64,000 nucleotides of DNA, from contig JAFGGD010000034.1 of the NCBI GenBank assembly GCA_016930695.1, positions 62,001 to 126,000 of the forward strand, in the 5' to 3' direction. This document shows, piece after piece, positions 8,852-17,676 of this stretch. This stretch comes from Candidatus Eisenbacteria bacterium. GTDB taxonomy: Bacteria > Orphanbacterota > Orphanbacteria > Orphanbacterales > Orphanbacteraceae. Position numbers and translations under genes: made by a program. The notes under the pieces are model-generated. The model was not told the DNA's origin, did not search any database, and saw only the letters and a program-made list of their open reading frames with translations. Position 1 is the stretch's first letter. Each line of letters begins with the position of its first letter.

Positions 8852-10242
8852 ACGCCGGCTGGGAAGACAAGTGCGGCGTCATCGGGGTTTCCGGCGTGGA
8901 GAAAGCGGCGGAACTCGCCTTCTTCGGTCTTTACGCGCTCCAGCACAGGGGACAGGAGGGAGCGGGGATCGTCAGCTTTCACGAAGAGCGGCATTACTCC
9001 GTGCGCGGTATGGGTCTCGTCTCGGACGTCTTTGATCGGGAGAGCCTGGCCGGTCTTCCGGGAAACATGGCGGTCGGCCACAACCGCTACTCCACCACCG
9101 GTTCCTGCCGCCCCGAAAACCAGCAGCCTCTGTTGGCGCACTTCCGGGGGGGCGTTCTCGCTCTCGCCCATAACGGCAACCTGGTGAACGCTTGGCAACT
9201 GCGTCAATCGCTGGAGGAAGAGGGGGCGATTTTTCAAACCTCAATGGACACCGAGGTGATCGTTCATCTCGTCGCCCGATCTCGGAGCGAGGCGTTCGTG
9301 GACCGTGTCCGGGAAGCGCTCCGAAGCGTCCGGGGCGCCTACTCGCTCGTGCTCTCCGATGGTCGCCGCCTGATCGCCGCGCGCGACCCGCACGGGTTCC
9401 GCCCCCTCTGTCTCGGCCGTCTCGACGGGGGGCTGGTCGTCGCCTCCGAGTCCTGCGCCCTCGATCTCATCGGCGCCGAATACGACCGGGAGATCGCCCC
9501 GGGCGAAATGCTCGTGATCGAGGACGGACGGGTCCGCTCCATCGACCTGAACGGCGATCCCGAGCCGCGGCATTGCATCTTCGAGTACATCTACTTCTCC
9601 CGTCCCGACTCGATCATCTTCGGGCACCCCGTCGACCCGGTTCGGCGACGCCTCGGCCATGTGCTCGCCGAAGAGCACCCCGCCGAGGCAGACATCGCGA
9701 TCGGAGTCCCCGACTCCTCCAACATGGCCGCTCTCGGTTACGCCGAGCGCGCCGGGATCCGCTTCGAGATGGGATTGATCCGAAACCACTACGTGGGACG
9801 GACGTTTATCCAACCGACCCAGCATCTCCGGGATCTCCGCGTGCGGGTGAAGTTCAACACCGTGCGGGACGTGCTGGAGGGGAAACGCGTGGCGGTCGTG
9901 GACGACTCGATCGTGCGGGGGACCACCATGCGGAAGCTGGTGAAGATGATCCGCCGCGCCGGCGCGGCGGCGGTACATCTCCGGATCAGCTCCCCGCCGA
10001 TCCGCTTCCCCTGCTTCTACGGCATCGACACCCCGACGCGAGGGGAACTGATCGCCGCCACCCACACGGTGGAGAAGATCGGCCGTTATCTCGCCGTGGA
10101 CAGCGTCGGCTACCTCTCTCTCGAAGGGTTGCTCCGGGCCGTTCCCGAGGGGCTCGGCTACTGCGCCGCCTGCTTCGACGGCCGCTACCCGATTCCTTTC
10201 GACGAAAACCAGCGCAAGGAGATTCTGGAAAAATACTGCTGA
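8848..10242 (+). CDS. purF: Amidophosphoribosyltransferase
   Basis: This 464-residue protein catalyses the first committed purine step, PRPP plus glutamine to phosphoribosylamine. The GTG start at 8848 gives an eight-residue propeptide followed by Cys9, the expected N-terminal nucleophile after self-processing (CGVIGV). The glutaminase domain covers about residues 9-235 (ALQHRGQEGAG, GHNRYSTTG, HNGNLVN). The phosphoribosyltransferase domain carries the PRPP loop VAVVDDSIVRGTT. Cysteines in HCIFEYIYF, FPCFYGID and YCAACFDG match the four ligands of the [4Fe-4S] cluster in the B. subtilis enzyme, so an oxygen-sensitive cluster form is likely. It is the last gene of the operon; a terminator-like hairpin follows. 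Confidence 0.96.
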   Translation: MNAGWEDKCGVIGVSGVEKAAELAFFGLYALQHRGQEGAGIVSFHEERHYSVRGMGLVSDVFDRESLAGLPGNMAVGHNRYSTTGSCRPENQQPLLAHFRGGVLALAHNGNLVNAWQLRQSLEEEGAIFQTSMDTEVIVHLVARSRSEAFVDRVREALRSVRGAYSLVLSDGRRLIAARDPHGFRPLCLGRLDGGLVVASESCALDLIGAEYDREIAPGEMLVIEDGRVRSIDLNGDPEPRHCIFEYIYFSRPDSIIFGHPVDPVRRRLGHVLAEEHPAEADIAIGVPDSSNMAALGYAERAGIRFEMGLIRNHYVGRTFIQPTQHLRDLRVRVKFNTVRDVLEGKRVAVVDDSIVRGTTMRKLVKMIRRAGAAAVHLRISSPPIRFPCFYGIDTPTRGELIAATHTVEKIGRYLAVDSVGYLSLEGLLRAVPEGLGYCAACFDGRYPIPFDENQRKEILEKYC

Positions 10243-10252
10243 TCGAGAGGAG

Positions 10253-10296
10253 ACCGGCTCGGCGGATATCGAAACGCGGCGTCGCCGGTTTTCTTT
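10253..10296 (+). terminator. Possible Rho-independent terminator after purF
   Basis: ACCGGC (10253-10258) pairs with GCCGGT (10284-10289), and the second arm runs straight into a T-rich tract (TTTTCTTT). The loop is long, about 25 nt, with some internal pairing possible. It lies 10 bp after the purF stop, which is where the long purine operon should end. Confidence 0.5.
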
Positions 10297-10338
10297 CCGC
10301 GGGTAAGCCCAACGCCCGGAAATCCTCCGGAAAAAACC

Positions 10339-10368
10339 TTGACACACCTTTCGGTCTTCCGTCAGTAT
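10339..10368 (+). promoter_or_regulatory. Promoter for the HD-GYP gene
   Basis: A consensus TTGACA (10339-10344) is followed after 18 bp by CAGTAT (10363-10368). A better-looking TATGAT (10366-10371) has 21-bp spacing. Either would place the transcript start about 45-50 bp before the GTG at 10423. It follows the purF terminator and opens a single-gene unit. Confidence 0.55.
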
Positions 10369-10422
10369 GATTCTGCTAACGACTTCCATTCATTCAGATA
10401 AGGCGTTTTTCTTCGAAGTTAC

Positions 10423-11394
10423 GTGAAAGGGCCCGTTTTGTCGACGATTCTGGCGGTCGAGTCGATCGGGGAAGTGGCGGACTGGTTGCGCGACCGCGGT
10501 GCGAGCCTGGGGCTCGACGTGGAAGTCCGCGGCGATTTGGGAGAGGCGAGGGAACGTCTCGGCACGGGTCCCCGCTATCTCGCCGGATACTTCGGAAGAG
10601 AAGTGGAACAGATTCCTCGCGACTCCGGCGGGAAAGGCACGGCGGTGATCCCCTTTACCCAGCTCTGGGGATCGCCGGAGGACCGGATTCGCCGATGGGA
10701 TCTTTTCCTGCGCGGCGTCCGACGCCGGGTCGCCCCTTTCGGCGACAACATCGACTCCCTCGGCCGTTGGGTGGACGCCCGCTTCGAGGAGGATCTGCAC
10801 GCCCGCCATCGCGAACTGATCGAAAGACTCGGCCCGGTCTTCTCCGATCTGGAGCGCCGCGACCCGACCGTGCCGGACCACTCTTTCCGAGTCGGCATTT
10901 ACGCCGCGCGGATCGGCGAATCCCTCGGTCTACCCCCGCTTCAGATCCGCCTGCTCCAGTTGGGCGGATGGGTCCATGACGTGGGGAAGATCCGCATCCG
11001 CACCCGAACTCTCCGCAAGAGAGGCGCTCTCGATCCCGATGAAAAACGGTCGATGCGTTTCCATCCGGTCTGGGGATCGGAGATGGTCGAGGAACAGCCG
11101 GTGGAACGCGAGGTCTTTTGGATGGTCCGGCATCATCACGAGCGCTACGACGGCGATGGGTACCCCGAGTTTCTCCGGGGGGAGAATATCCCGATCCTGG
11201 CGCGGGTGCTCGCCGTCGCGGACAGTTACGACGCGATCACCAGCGACCGCCCCTACAGGTGTGCGTCGGACCACCGCGCCGCGGTGCGCGAAATCCTCTC
11301 CTCCGCCGGCGGTCAGTTCGACCCGGCGGTGGTTCAGAGCTTCCTGACCGCCCGCCTCGACCGGGTCCCCTTCCGCTCCACCTCCGCCGCCTGA
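10423..11394 (+). CDS. HD-GYP domain protein (putative cyclic-di-GMP phosphodiesterase)
   Basis: This 323-residue protein has a C-terminal HD-GYP domain (about residues 148-310). Visible motifs are HD185-186 in WVHDVGKI, HHE at 238-240, GYP at 246-248 and the following AVADSYDAITSDRPYR. HD-GYP proteins hydrolyse c-di-GMP using a metal centre. The N-terminal 140 residues match no sensor family that I recognise: there is no receiver phospho-Asp pattern, GAF or PAS signature. A GGDEF cyclase occurs further on, at 39335-40654. The GTG at 10423 is the only early start. The gene has its own promoter and is flanked by a possible terminator. Confidence 0.85.
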   Translation: MKGPVLSTILAVESIGEVADWLRDRGASLGLDVEVRGDLGEARERLGTGPRYLAGYFGREVEQIPRDSGGKGTAVIPFTQLWGSPEDRIRRWDLFLRGVRRRVAPFGDNIDSLGRWVDARFEEDLHARHRELIERLGPVFSDLERRDPTVPDHSFRVGIYAARIGESLGLPPLQIRLLQLGGWVHDVGKIRIRTRTLRKRGALDPDEKRSMRFHPVWGSEMVEEQPVEREVFWMVRHHHERYDGDGYPEFLRGENIPILARVLAVADSYDAITSDRPYRCASDHRAAVREILSSAGGQFDPAVVQSFLTARLDRVPFRSTSAA

Positions 11395-11414
11395 ACCGCT
11401 TTCTCCCTTTCCGC

Positions 11415-11435
11415 GCCCCGGTCCCGCGCCGGGGC
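11415..11435 (+). terminator. GC-rich inverted repeat after the HD-GYP gene
   Basis: GCCCCGG (11415-11421) pairs perfectly with CCGGGGC (11429-11435) around a 7-nt loop, 20 bp after the HD-GYP stop. No T-tract follows, so intrinsic termination is uncertain. It could be a weak terminator or transcript-end stabiliser before the radC promoter. Confidence 0.3.
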
Positions 11436-11449
11436 CTTGCAGAAAAGCG

Positions 11450-11479
11450 TTTACAACGGTTTCCGGCATCTGCTAGATT
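11450..11479 (+). promoter_or_regulatory. Extended -10 promoter for radC-mreB operon
   Basis: TTTACA (11450-11455) and TAGATT (11474-11479) are 18 bp apart. A TG dinucleotide at 11471-11472 gives an extended -10 element (TGC before TAGATT). It lies about 50 bp upstream of the radC ATG and is the best candidate to drive the cell-shape operon. Confidence 0.55.
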
Positions 11480-11528
11480 CCAAGCCTGCGGTGGGAGACG
11501 TAAGTCTCCGTGGGAAGGGAGGTTCGGG

Positions 11529-12218
11529 ATGATGGGAACACCGCGCACACTCTCCGGGCTGCCCGCGTCGGAGCGGCCGAGGGAGAGATTGATCGCCAAA
11601 GGGACCGGGGCGCTGGCCGACCGGGAACTGATCGCGATTCTGCTCGGGTCCGGAAGCCGGGGGAGGAGTTCGCTGGATGTGGCGGCGGAGCTTCTGGGCC
11701 GGCTCGGCAATGTGCGGGGACTCGCCGTCTGCTCGGCGGCGCAGCTCCTGGAGCTTGCCGGAGTAGGTCCCGGCAAGGCGGCCCGGTTGCTCGCGGCGGT
11801 GGAGCTGGGGCGGCGGGTGGTCCGCTATCAGGGCGAGGAACCCTACCCGATCCGGGCCCCCGGAGACGTGGCCCGGCTCCTCATGGACGATATGCGGAGC
11901 CTGGACCGGGAGGAATTCCGGGTCCTCCTCCTGGACGCGAAGAACCGTGTGATCGGCGTCGAGCTGGTATCGGTCGGCACGCTGACCGCCTCGCTGATTC
12001 ATCCGCGCGAGGGACTCAAGGCGGCGGTGGTTCGAAGCGCCGCTTCCATCATCCTCGTGCATAACCACCCGACGGGGGTGCCCGAGCCGAGCCGGGAGGA
12101 CATCGAGATGACGGAACGTTTCGCCGAGGCGGGGCGCGTGGTCGGCATCGAGGTCCTCGATCACGTCATCATCGGAGACGGCAGGTATCAGAGCCTGCGG
12201 GAGATGGGTTACCTGTAA
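11529..12218 (+). CDS. radC: RadC-family JAB/MPN-domain protein
   Basis: This 229-residue protein has the helix-hairpin-helix region of RadC (about residues 25-95, [19 protein letters not shown]) and a C-terminal JAMM metalloprotease-like domain (about 105-229). The JAMM motif is complete: a Glu in LVSVGTL context and [16 protein letters not shown] carrying the HxH and downstream Ser/Asp. Despite its name the family has no proven role in DNA repair; its substrate is unknown. Two adjacent ATG codons (11529, 11532) are possible starts. mreB follows after 20 bp, an arrangement seen in many bacteria, so it probably shares the cell-shape transcript. Confidence 0.93.
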   Translation: MMGTPRTLSGLPASERPRERLIAKGTGALADRELIAILLGSGSRGRSSLDVAAELLGRLGNVRGLAVCSAAQLLELAGVGPGKAARLLAAVELGRRVVRYQGEEPYPIRAPGDVARLLMDDMRSLDREEFRVLLLDAKNRVIGVELVSVGTLTASLIHPREGLKAAVVRSAASIILVHNHPTGVPEPSREDIEMTERFAEAGRVVGIEVLDHVIIGDGRYQSLREMGYL

Positions 12219-12238
12219 ATCGTCTTTTTGGGGGCGCC

Positions 12239-13264
12239 ATGTTCCTCGATTCCCTGTTGGGCTACTTCACCAACGACATCTCCATCGATCTCGGCACCGC
12301 CAACACGCTGATTTACGTGAAGGGGCGGGGGATCGTGCTGAACGAACCCTCCGTGGCGGCGCTGGACCGGGCGACGGGCAAGATCATCGCCGTCGGGGCC
12401 GAGGCGAAGAGCATGCTCGGCCGCACCCCCGACGAGATCGTCGCGATCCGCCCGATGAAGGACGGCGTGATCGCCGACTTCGAGACCACCGAGGCGCTCC
12501 TCAGGGAGCTGATCAACAAGGTCCAGAAACGAAGACTCTTCATCCGGCCGCGGATCATGGTCTGCGTTCCCTCGGGGATCACCGAGGTGGAGAAGAGAGC
12601 GGTGCGCGACTCCGCCGCCGCCGCCGGCGCCCGGGAGGTCTACATGGTGGCGGAGCCGATCGCCGCGGCGATCGGCGTGGGGTTGCCGATCACCAAGCCG
12701 GCGGGGAACATGGTCATCGACATCGGCGGAGGGACGACGGAGATCGCCGTAATCGCTCTGTCGGGGATCGTCACGTCCACCTCCATCCGGACCGCCGGCG
12801 ACAAGATGGACGAAGCGATCATTCAGTTCGTGAAGCGCTCCTACAACCTCCTCATCGGCGAGCAGACCGCCGAACGGGTGAAGATACGGATCGGGTCCGC
12901 CTACGACGTGGGAGGGGAAGAGGGGATGGAGATCAAGGGACGGGACCTCGTGTCCGGCGTGCCGAAAACGCTCTTCATCAAGTCGGCGGAGGTTCGCGAG
13001 GCGCTCCAGGAGCCGATCACCGCTATCGTGGAGGGGGTGAAACTCTCGCTGGAGAACACCCCTCCCGAGTTGGCGGCGGACATCGTGGACAGGGGAATCG
13101 TGATCACCGGCGGCGGCGCGCTGCTCCGCGGCCTGGACATCCTTCTCCGGGAGGAGACCAATCTCCCCATCAACCTGGTGGAAGACCCTCTCACCGCCGT
13201 CGTCCTCGGCACCGGTAAAATTCTCGACGAACCGGAGAACTACGAAAAAGTTCTCATGAAGTAA
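12239..13264 (+). CDS. mreB: Rod-shape determining actin homologue MreB
   Basis: This 341-residue protein is MreB, the membrane-associated actin-like filament that guides lateral wall synthesis. ATP-binding motifs are [13 protein letters not shown] near residue 17 and [12 protein letters not shown] near residue 160, with the adenosine loop [10 protein letters not shown] near residue 288. The N-terminal hydrophobic stretch [10 protein letters not shown] may act as a membrane-contacting segment. Length and sequence are typical. It opens the mreBCD-mrdA-rodA series, and mreC starts 6 bp after its stop. Confidence 0.97.
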   Translation: MFLDSLLGYFTNDISIDLGTANTLIYVKGRGIVLNEPSVAALDRATGKIIAVGAEAKSMLGRTPDEIVAIRPMKDGVIADFETTEALLRELINKVQKRRLFIRPRIMVCVPSGITEVEKRAVRDSAAAAGAREVYMVAEPIAAAIGVGLPITKPAGNMVIDIGGGTTEIAVIALSGIVTSTSIRTAGDKMDEAIIQFVKRSYNLLIGEQTAERVKIRIGSAYDVGGEEGMEIKGRDLVSGVPKTLFIKSAEVREALQEPITAIVEGVKLSLENTPPELAADIVDRGIVITGGGALLRGLDILLREETNLPINLVEDPLTAVVLGTGKILDEPENYEKVLMK

Positions 13265-13270
13265 ACGTGG

Positions 13271-14182
13271 ATGCGCCTCCGCCCTCGTCATTCCGTTTGG
13301 GTCCTCTCGACCCTCGTGGTCCTGCTCGGGCTGCTCGCCGTCGGCCAGCGCTCGGCGGTCGCGCCGATCCGCGATGCCGCGGACCGCGCCCTGTCGCCGC
13401 TCGAGAGGGGCACTTCCTATCTCCGCTCTTTCGGGGCGCTGAAGGAGAAGAACGAGGAGCTTCGCTTTCTCGCCACCCAGCTCGCGGTCGAAAATTTCTA
13501 TCTTAAAGACTACCGTTTCGAAAACCATCGGCTCCGCCGGCTGCTCGGCTTTCTGGAGGAGACGCGGTTCCGCCTGCTCCCGGTGCGCGTGGTGGCCCGG
13601 ACCGGCGGTCGCGCGGCGGACACCTGGAAGATCAACAAGGGGACGCGGGACGGGATCCGGGCGGACATGGGCGTGGTGAACCACCGCGGCCTGGTGGGAC
13701 GGATCGAAAGGGCGGAGGAGTCCTCCGCGTCGATCCGAACGCTTCGGAATGAGGACCTTCGCGTGAGCGCGGTGGACCAGAGGAGCCGCGTGGTGGGGAT
13801 CTTCGCCTACCGTTTTCTCGGCGGATTCCGCCTCCTCGACGTGCCCGCCTCGGCGGATCTCAAGGAAGGGGATCGGATCGTCACCTCCGGACTGGGGGGC
13901 GTCTTCCCGCCGCGGATTCCGCTCGGCACGGTGAAGAAGGTGGAGCGGAAGAGAGGGCGCGTGTTTCAGGATGTGGAGGTGGAGCCGGTCGTCGACTTCT
14001 CTCTTCTCGAAGAGGTTTACGTGGTGCTTCGCGGCGAGCAGGAGGGGGAGGCGCCCGACTTGATCGATGCGCTTCCGGAGATGCGGGAAAGCGGCGCGCC
14101 GGCGGACGAGGGAGCGGTACCGCCGTCCCCCTCGCGGGCGGATGCGCGGGAGGCGGACGCCGCGGAAGGGGGGCGGCGTTGA
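13271..14182 (+). CDS. mreC: Rod-shape determining protein MreC
   Basis: This 303-residue protein has one N-terminal transmembrane segment (about residues 9-27), a coiled-coil linker (about 55-95) and the periplasmic beta-barrel domains of MreC. Recognisable motifs are VVARTGGRAADTWKINKG and IVTSGLGGVFPPRIPLGTV. MreC scaffolds PBP2-RodA in the elongasome. The last 50 residues form an acidic, Pro/Ala-rich tail beyond the usual domain. Its stop overlaps the TTG start of mreD by 4 nt. Confidence 0.94.
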   Translation: MRLRPRHSVWVLSTLVVLLGLLAVGQRSAVAPIRDAADRALSPLERGTSYLRSFGALKEKNEELRFLATQLAVENFYLKDYRFENHRLRRLLGFLEETRFRLLPVRVVARTGGRAADTWKINKGTRDGIRADMGVVNHRGLVGRIERAEESSASIRTLRNEDLRVSAVDQRSRVVGIFAYRFLGGFRLLDVPASADLKEGDRIVTSGLGGVFPPRIPLGTVKKVERKRGRVFQDVEVEPVVDFSLLEEVYVVLRGEQEGEAPDLIDALPEMRESGAPADEGAVPPSPSRADAREADAAEGGRR

Positions 14183-14670
14183 TCGGCTTCTTGCGGATCG
14201 CCGTGCCGGTGCTCGCCATTCACCTGTTGGAGACCTCCCTTCTTCACTGCGCCGGATCCATCTTCTCTCGGATCGATTTTCTGCTTCTCTTTCTCGCGTT
14301 CACCGCCTTTCCCCGGGGGGCGGCGGGCGGCGCGTTGATCGGCGCGGCGATCGGCGTCTTCCGCGCGTTCGCCTGGTCCGGCGGCTCCGGCGTGGAGCCC
14401 CTCGCCTTTCTCGCCGCCGGAGCCTTTGCCGGCTGGGCCTACCGGAAGCTGGTCGGCGAGAGCGGTCCGGGTCTTCTCCTCATCCTTTTCGGAACGGTTC
14501 TGGTTCACGACCTGGTCGCCCTCGCCGGTCTTCTCCGGTTCGGTTTCCTCCCCTTCTTTTCCCGCTTCGTGCTGGAGACGATTCCCGCGGGCGTGCTCAC
14601 GGCGGGCGTCGGGGCGCTTCTCCGCTTGGGGCGGTCCCGGCTACGCCGAAGGGTGGAGGCGGCGGCGTGA
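14179..14670 (+). CDS. mreD: Rod-shape determining membrane protein MreD
   Basis: This 163-residue, strongly hydrophobic protein has five or six predicted transmembrane helices and sits between mreC and mrdA. Position, size and topology identify it as MreD, whose sequence is poorly conserved across phyla. The start is TTG at 14179, overlapping the mreC stop (TTGA). The stop overlaps the GTG start of mrdA. MreD is thought to stabilise the MreC-PBP2-RodA complex. Confidence 0.88.
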   Translation: MIGFLRIAVPVLAIHLLETSLLHCAGSIFSRIDFLLLFLAFTAFPRGAAGGALIGAAIGVFRAFAWSGGSGVEPLAFLAAGAFAGWAYRKLVGESGPGLLLILFGTVLVHDLVALAGLLRFGFLPFFSRFVLETIPAGVLTAGVGALLRLGRSRLRRRVEAAA

Positions 14671-16436
14671 TCGAGCGGATGGACCCAGGCTCCCGGATCA
14701 AATCGGCGGCCCTCGGGCTCATCCTGGGGCTCGGCTTCGCCGTTCTTCTCGGCCGTCTTTTCCAGATGCAGGTGATCGGAACGGAAGAATACCGTACCCG
14801 GGCGGAAGAGAACCGGATCCGGCCCGAGAGGATCACCGCGCTCCGGGGGTCGATCTTCGACAGGAGCGGCGCGGTGCTCGCCGACAACCGGCCCTCCTTC
14901 TCCGTCTCCGTCATCCCCTACCAGGTGCGGCGGGACCGCCGAGTCCTCGAGGAACTCTCCCGGCTGACCGGCGCGCCGCAGGCGCTTCTCCAGGAGCGAC
15001 TACAGGAAGGTTTCGCGCGTCCCTACGAGCCGTGGCCGGTGCTCCGGGACGTGGACATCGCCGTCGTCTCGCGCGTGGAGGAGCACCGGCATCTTCTCTC
15101 CGGCGTGCTGATCGAGAGCGAACCCGTCAGACGCTACCCCCACGGCGAGTTGGCGGCGCACGTGCTCGGCTATCTGGGCGAGGTGTCGGCCGAGGAACTG
15201 CAGGGAGGGAGGAGAAGCGTGTACGGCGCCGGCGGGCGGATCGGCCGAAACGGCGTGGAGAGGATCTTCGACGATCGGCTCCGCGGGAGGGACGGCGTCC
15301 GCTACGTGCAGGAGGACGCTCACGGGCGTCCGCTCGGCGTGGTGCGTGAAAACGAACCGACCCCCGGCGAGGATCTGCTTCTCTCGTTGGACGCGGACCT
15401 GCAGGCGCGAGCGGAGTCTCTCCTCTCCGCGGGCGGATCGGGGGCGATCGTGGCGCTTGATCCGCGAAGCGGCGACGTGCTCGTCCTCGCCTCCCGCCCC
15501 GGCTATGATCCCAATCTCTTCGCCGTCGCCATCCCGCCGGAGGTGTGGGACAGCCTCTCCGGCGATCCCTCTCACCCGCTGCTGAACCGCGCCATCCAAT
15601 CCACCTATCCGCCCGGATCCACCTTCAAGCCGATCACCGCGATGGAGGGATTGCTCGAGGGGATCGTCGAACCGGAAACGCGCCTGCTCCCCTGCTTCGG
15701 GAGCTACCGTTTCGGACGGCGGGTGTTCCATTGTTGGCGGGAGGAAGGGCACGGATCGCTCCCGCTCCGCTTGGCGATCGAGCGGTCCTGCGACGTCTAC
15801 TTCTACCAGATCGGCGCGGAGATGGACCTCGACCATTTTTCCGAGATCGCAGCCCGCTACGGATTCGGGCGGCGCACCGGAATCGCGCTGCCGGGCGAGC
15901 GGGAAGGGCTTCTGCCGACGACGGACTACATGAACAAGCGTTACGGGCGTTCCGGCTGGGGCCCCGGTTTTCTGCTGAACCACTCGATCGGGCAAGGGGA
16001 GATCCTGGTGACGCCCCTGCAGATCGCCTGTTTCTACGCCTCCCTCGGCACCGGCCGGTCGGTAAGTCCCCGCCTGCTCCTTCAGTCGGAGGACGTGAAC
16101 GGGGTGGCCACCGCCTTTCCGCCGGAACCGGGGGAGTCGATCGACATCGCCGAGCGGGTTCTCCGCCCGGTCCTGGATGGGATCGCCTTGGCGGTGGAGG
16201 GGGAACACTCCACGGGGGGGGCGGCGCGCGTTCCGGGGATGCGCGTGTCGGGGAAGACGGGGACAGCCGAGAATCCTCACGGCGAAGATCACGCCTGGTT
16301 CGCCGCGTGGGCGCCGAGCGACGCGCCGCGGATCGTGGTGGCGGTGATCGTGGAAAACGCCGGACACGGCGGCGATGTGGCGGCGCCGTTGGTGGGCGAG
16401 CTGCTCCGTTACTTTTTCTCTCGGGAAGGGGTGTAA
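14667..16436 (+). CDS. mrdA: Penicillin-binding protein 2 (elongasome transpeptidase)
   Basis: This 589-residue class B penicillin-binding protein has an N-terminal membrane anchor (about residues 12-30), a dimerisation/pedestal region (about 55-230) and a transpeptidase domain (about 255-580). The active-site serine is Ser318 in PPGSTFKP. The SxN-equivalent is SCD in ERSCDVYFYQIG, and the KTG box is VSGKTGTAE. The start is GTG at 14667, with ATG four codons later as an alternative. It pairs with RodA, encoded 1 bp downstream, to build lateral wall peptidoglycan. Confidence 0.95.
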   Translation: MIERMDPGSRIKSAALGLILGLGFAVLLGRLFQMQVIGTEEYRTRAEENRIRPERITALRGSIFDRSGAVLADNRPSFSVSVIPYQVRRDRRVLEELSRLTGAPQALLQERLQEGFARPYEPWPVLRDVDIAVVSRVEEHRHLLSGVLIESEPVRRYPHGELAAHVLGYLGEVSAEELQGGRRSVYGAGGRIGRNGVERIFDDRLRGRDGVRYVQEDAHGRPLGVVRENEPTPGEDLLLSLDADLQARAESLLSAGGSGAIVALDPRSGDVLVLASRPGYDPNLFAVAIPPEVWDSLSGDPSHPLLNRAIQSTYPPGSTFKPITAMEGLLEGIVEPETRLLPCFGSYRFGRRVFHCWREEGHGSLPLRLAIERSCDVYFYQIGAEMDLDHFSEIAARYGFGRRTGIALPGEREGLLPTTDYMNKRYGRSGWGPGFLLNHSIGQGEILVTPLQIACFYASLGTGRSVSPRLLLQSEDVNGVATAFPPEPGESIDIAERVLRPVLDGIALAVEGEHSTGGAARVPGMRVSGKTGTAENPHGEDHAWFAAWAPSDAPRIVVAVIVENAGHGGDVAAPLVGELLRYFFSREGV

Positions 16437-16437
16437 G

Positions 16438-17658
16438 ATGCGTTTCGAAAGGCGCCTCTTCCTTCGCTACGTGGACTGGCCGATGCTGGCCGCGGCGCTC
16501 CTCATCCTCGGTTTCGGGATTCTGGTGCTGAACAGCACCGGCCAGACCACCGACGTCCGCGCCGACTACGACGCCCGGCAGTCGGTCTGGGCGCTGGTCG
16601 GAATCGCCGCGCTCCTCTTCGCCCTTCTCGTTCCTTTCCGTACGCTGGACGCCCTGTCGATCCCGATTTACGGCGCCGTATTCGCTTTCCTCGTCTATTT
16701 GGCGGTCACCCCGTCGTCGGGGGCGGGGCGGTGGCTGGGATTCGGCCCGATCCGCATCCAGCCGTCCGAAGCGGCGAAGATCGCTCTGGTTCTCGTGATG
16801 GCGCGGGTTCTCTCGGACCGGCCCCTCGGCAAAGCGACCTTGCGGAGTTATCTACTCCCCCTCACTCTGGCCGGCGCCTACTTCCTGCTCGTTCTCCGGC
16901 AACCGGATCTCGGAACGAGCCTCGTTTTCGGCGCCATCGTGGTCCCCATGCTCTACTGGGCCGGCCTGCCGGCGCGGGCGATCCTTCTCGCACTCTCGCC
17001 CTTGGTCGGCATGGTCGCCTCCACTCATCTCTTCGCCTGGATTCTCTTTCTCTTCCTGCTCTTCCTCGTGCTCCTCTTCCTGCGCGCGTCGCCCCTCTTC
17101 CTGGCGGTGGCGCTCGCGGTCAACATGCTCGTGGGGATCGCGGCGCCGATCCTCTGGAACGAACTTCAGGACTATCAGAAGACGCGGATCCTCACCTTCC
17201 TCGATCCGAACCACGACCCATTGGGCGCCGGATATCAGATCATCCAATCCGAGGTGGCGATCGGCTCCGGCGGGTTCGCCGGCAAGGGATATCTGCAGGG
17301 GACGCAGAAGGGGCTCTCTTTTCTCCCGGAGCAGCACACGGACTTCATCTTCTCCGTGGTGGGGGAGGAGTTCGGTTTCCTCGGTTGCGCTTTCCTGCTC
17401 TCCCTCTATCTCTTTCTTTTCTTCCGCATGCTGCTCATCGCGGCGCGGACGCGGAACCGCTTCGCCTCGCTCGTGGTGGTCGGATTTTTCGGCTATCTTT
17501 CCTTCCAAGTTGTGGTAAACGTCGGCATGACGCTTGGGCTGGTTCCGGTCACCGGCCTGCCGCTTCCGCTGATGAGCTACGGCGGCTCCTCCCTGATCAC
17601 CTCGCTCTTCGCCGTCGGGGTGGTGCTCGGCGTGGGGCTGCGCCGCCGGAGATACTGA
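16438..17658 (+). CDS. rodA: Peptidoglycan glycosyltransferase RodA (SEDS family)
   Basis: This 406-residue polytopic membrane protein has about ten predicted helices. SEDS family motifs include GRWLGFGPIRIQPSEAAKIA, the lipid II-site loop LRQPDLGTSLVF and the C-terminal GLPLPLMSYGGSSL. RodA polymerises glycan strands from lipid II together with PBP2. The ATG at 16438 follows the mrdA TAA by 1 bp. Length is a little over the usual 370-380 because of a Leu/Phe-rich central loop near residue 205. Confidence 0.95.
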   Translation: MRFERRLFLRYVDWPMLAAALLILGFGILVLNSTGQTTDVRADYDARQSVWALVGIAALLFALLVPFRTLDALSIPIYGAVFAFLVYLAVTPSSGAGRWLGFGPIRIQPSEAAKIALVLVMARVLSDRPLGKATLRSYLLPLTLAGAYFLLVLRQPDLGTSLVFGAIVVPMLYWAGLPARAILLALSPLVGMVASTHLFAWILFLFLLFLVLLFLRASPLFLAVALAVNMLVGIAAPILWNELQDYQKTRILTFLDPNHDPLGAGYQIIQSEVAIGSGGFAGKGYLQGTQKGLSFLPEQHTDFIFSVVGEEFGFLGCAFLLSLYLFLFFRMLLIAARTRNRFASLVVVGFFGYLSFQVVVNVGMTLGLVPVTGLPLPLMSYGGSSLITSLFAVGVVLGVGLRRRRY

Positions 17659-17676
17659 CCGGGGAGGACGCGCGCT

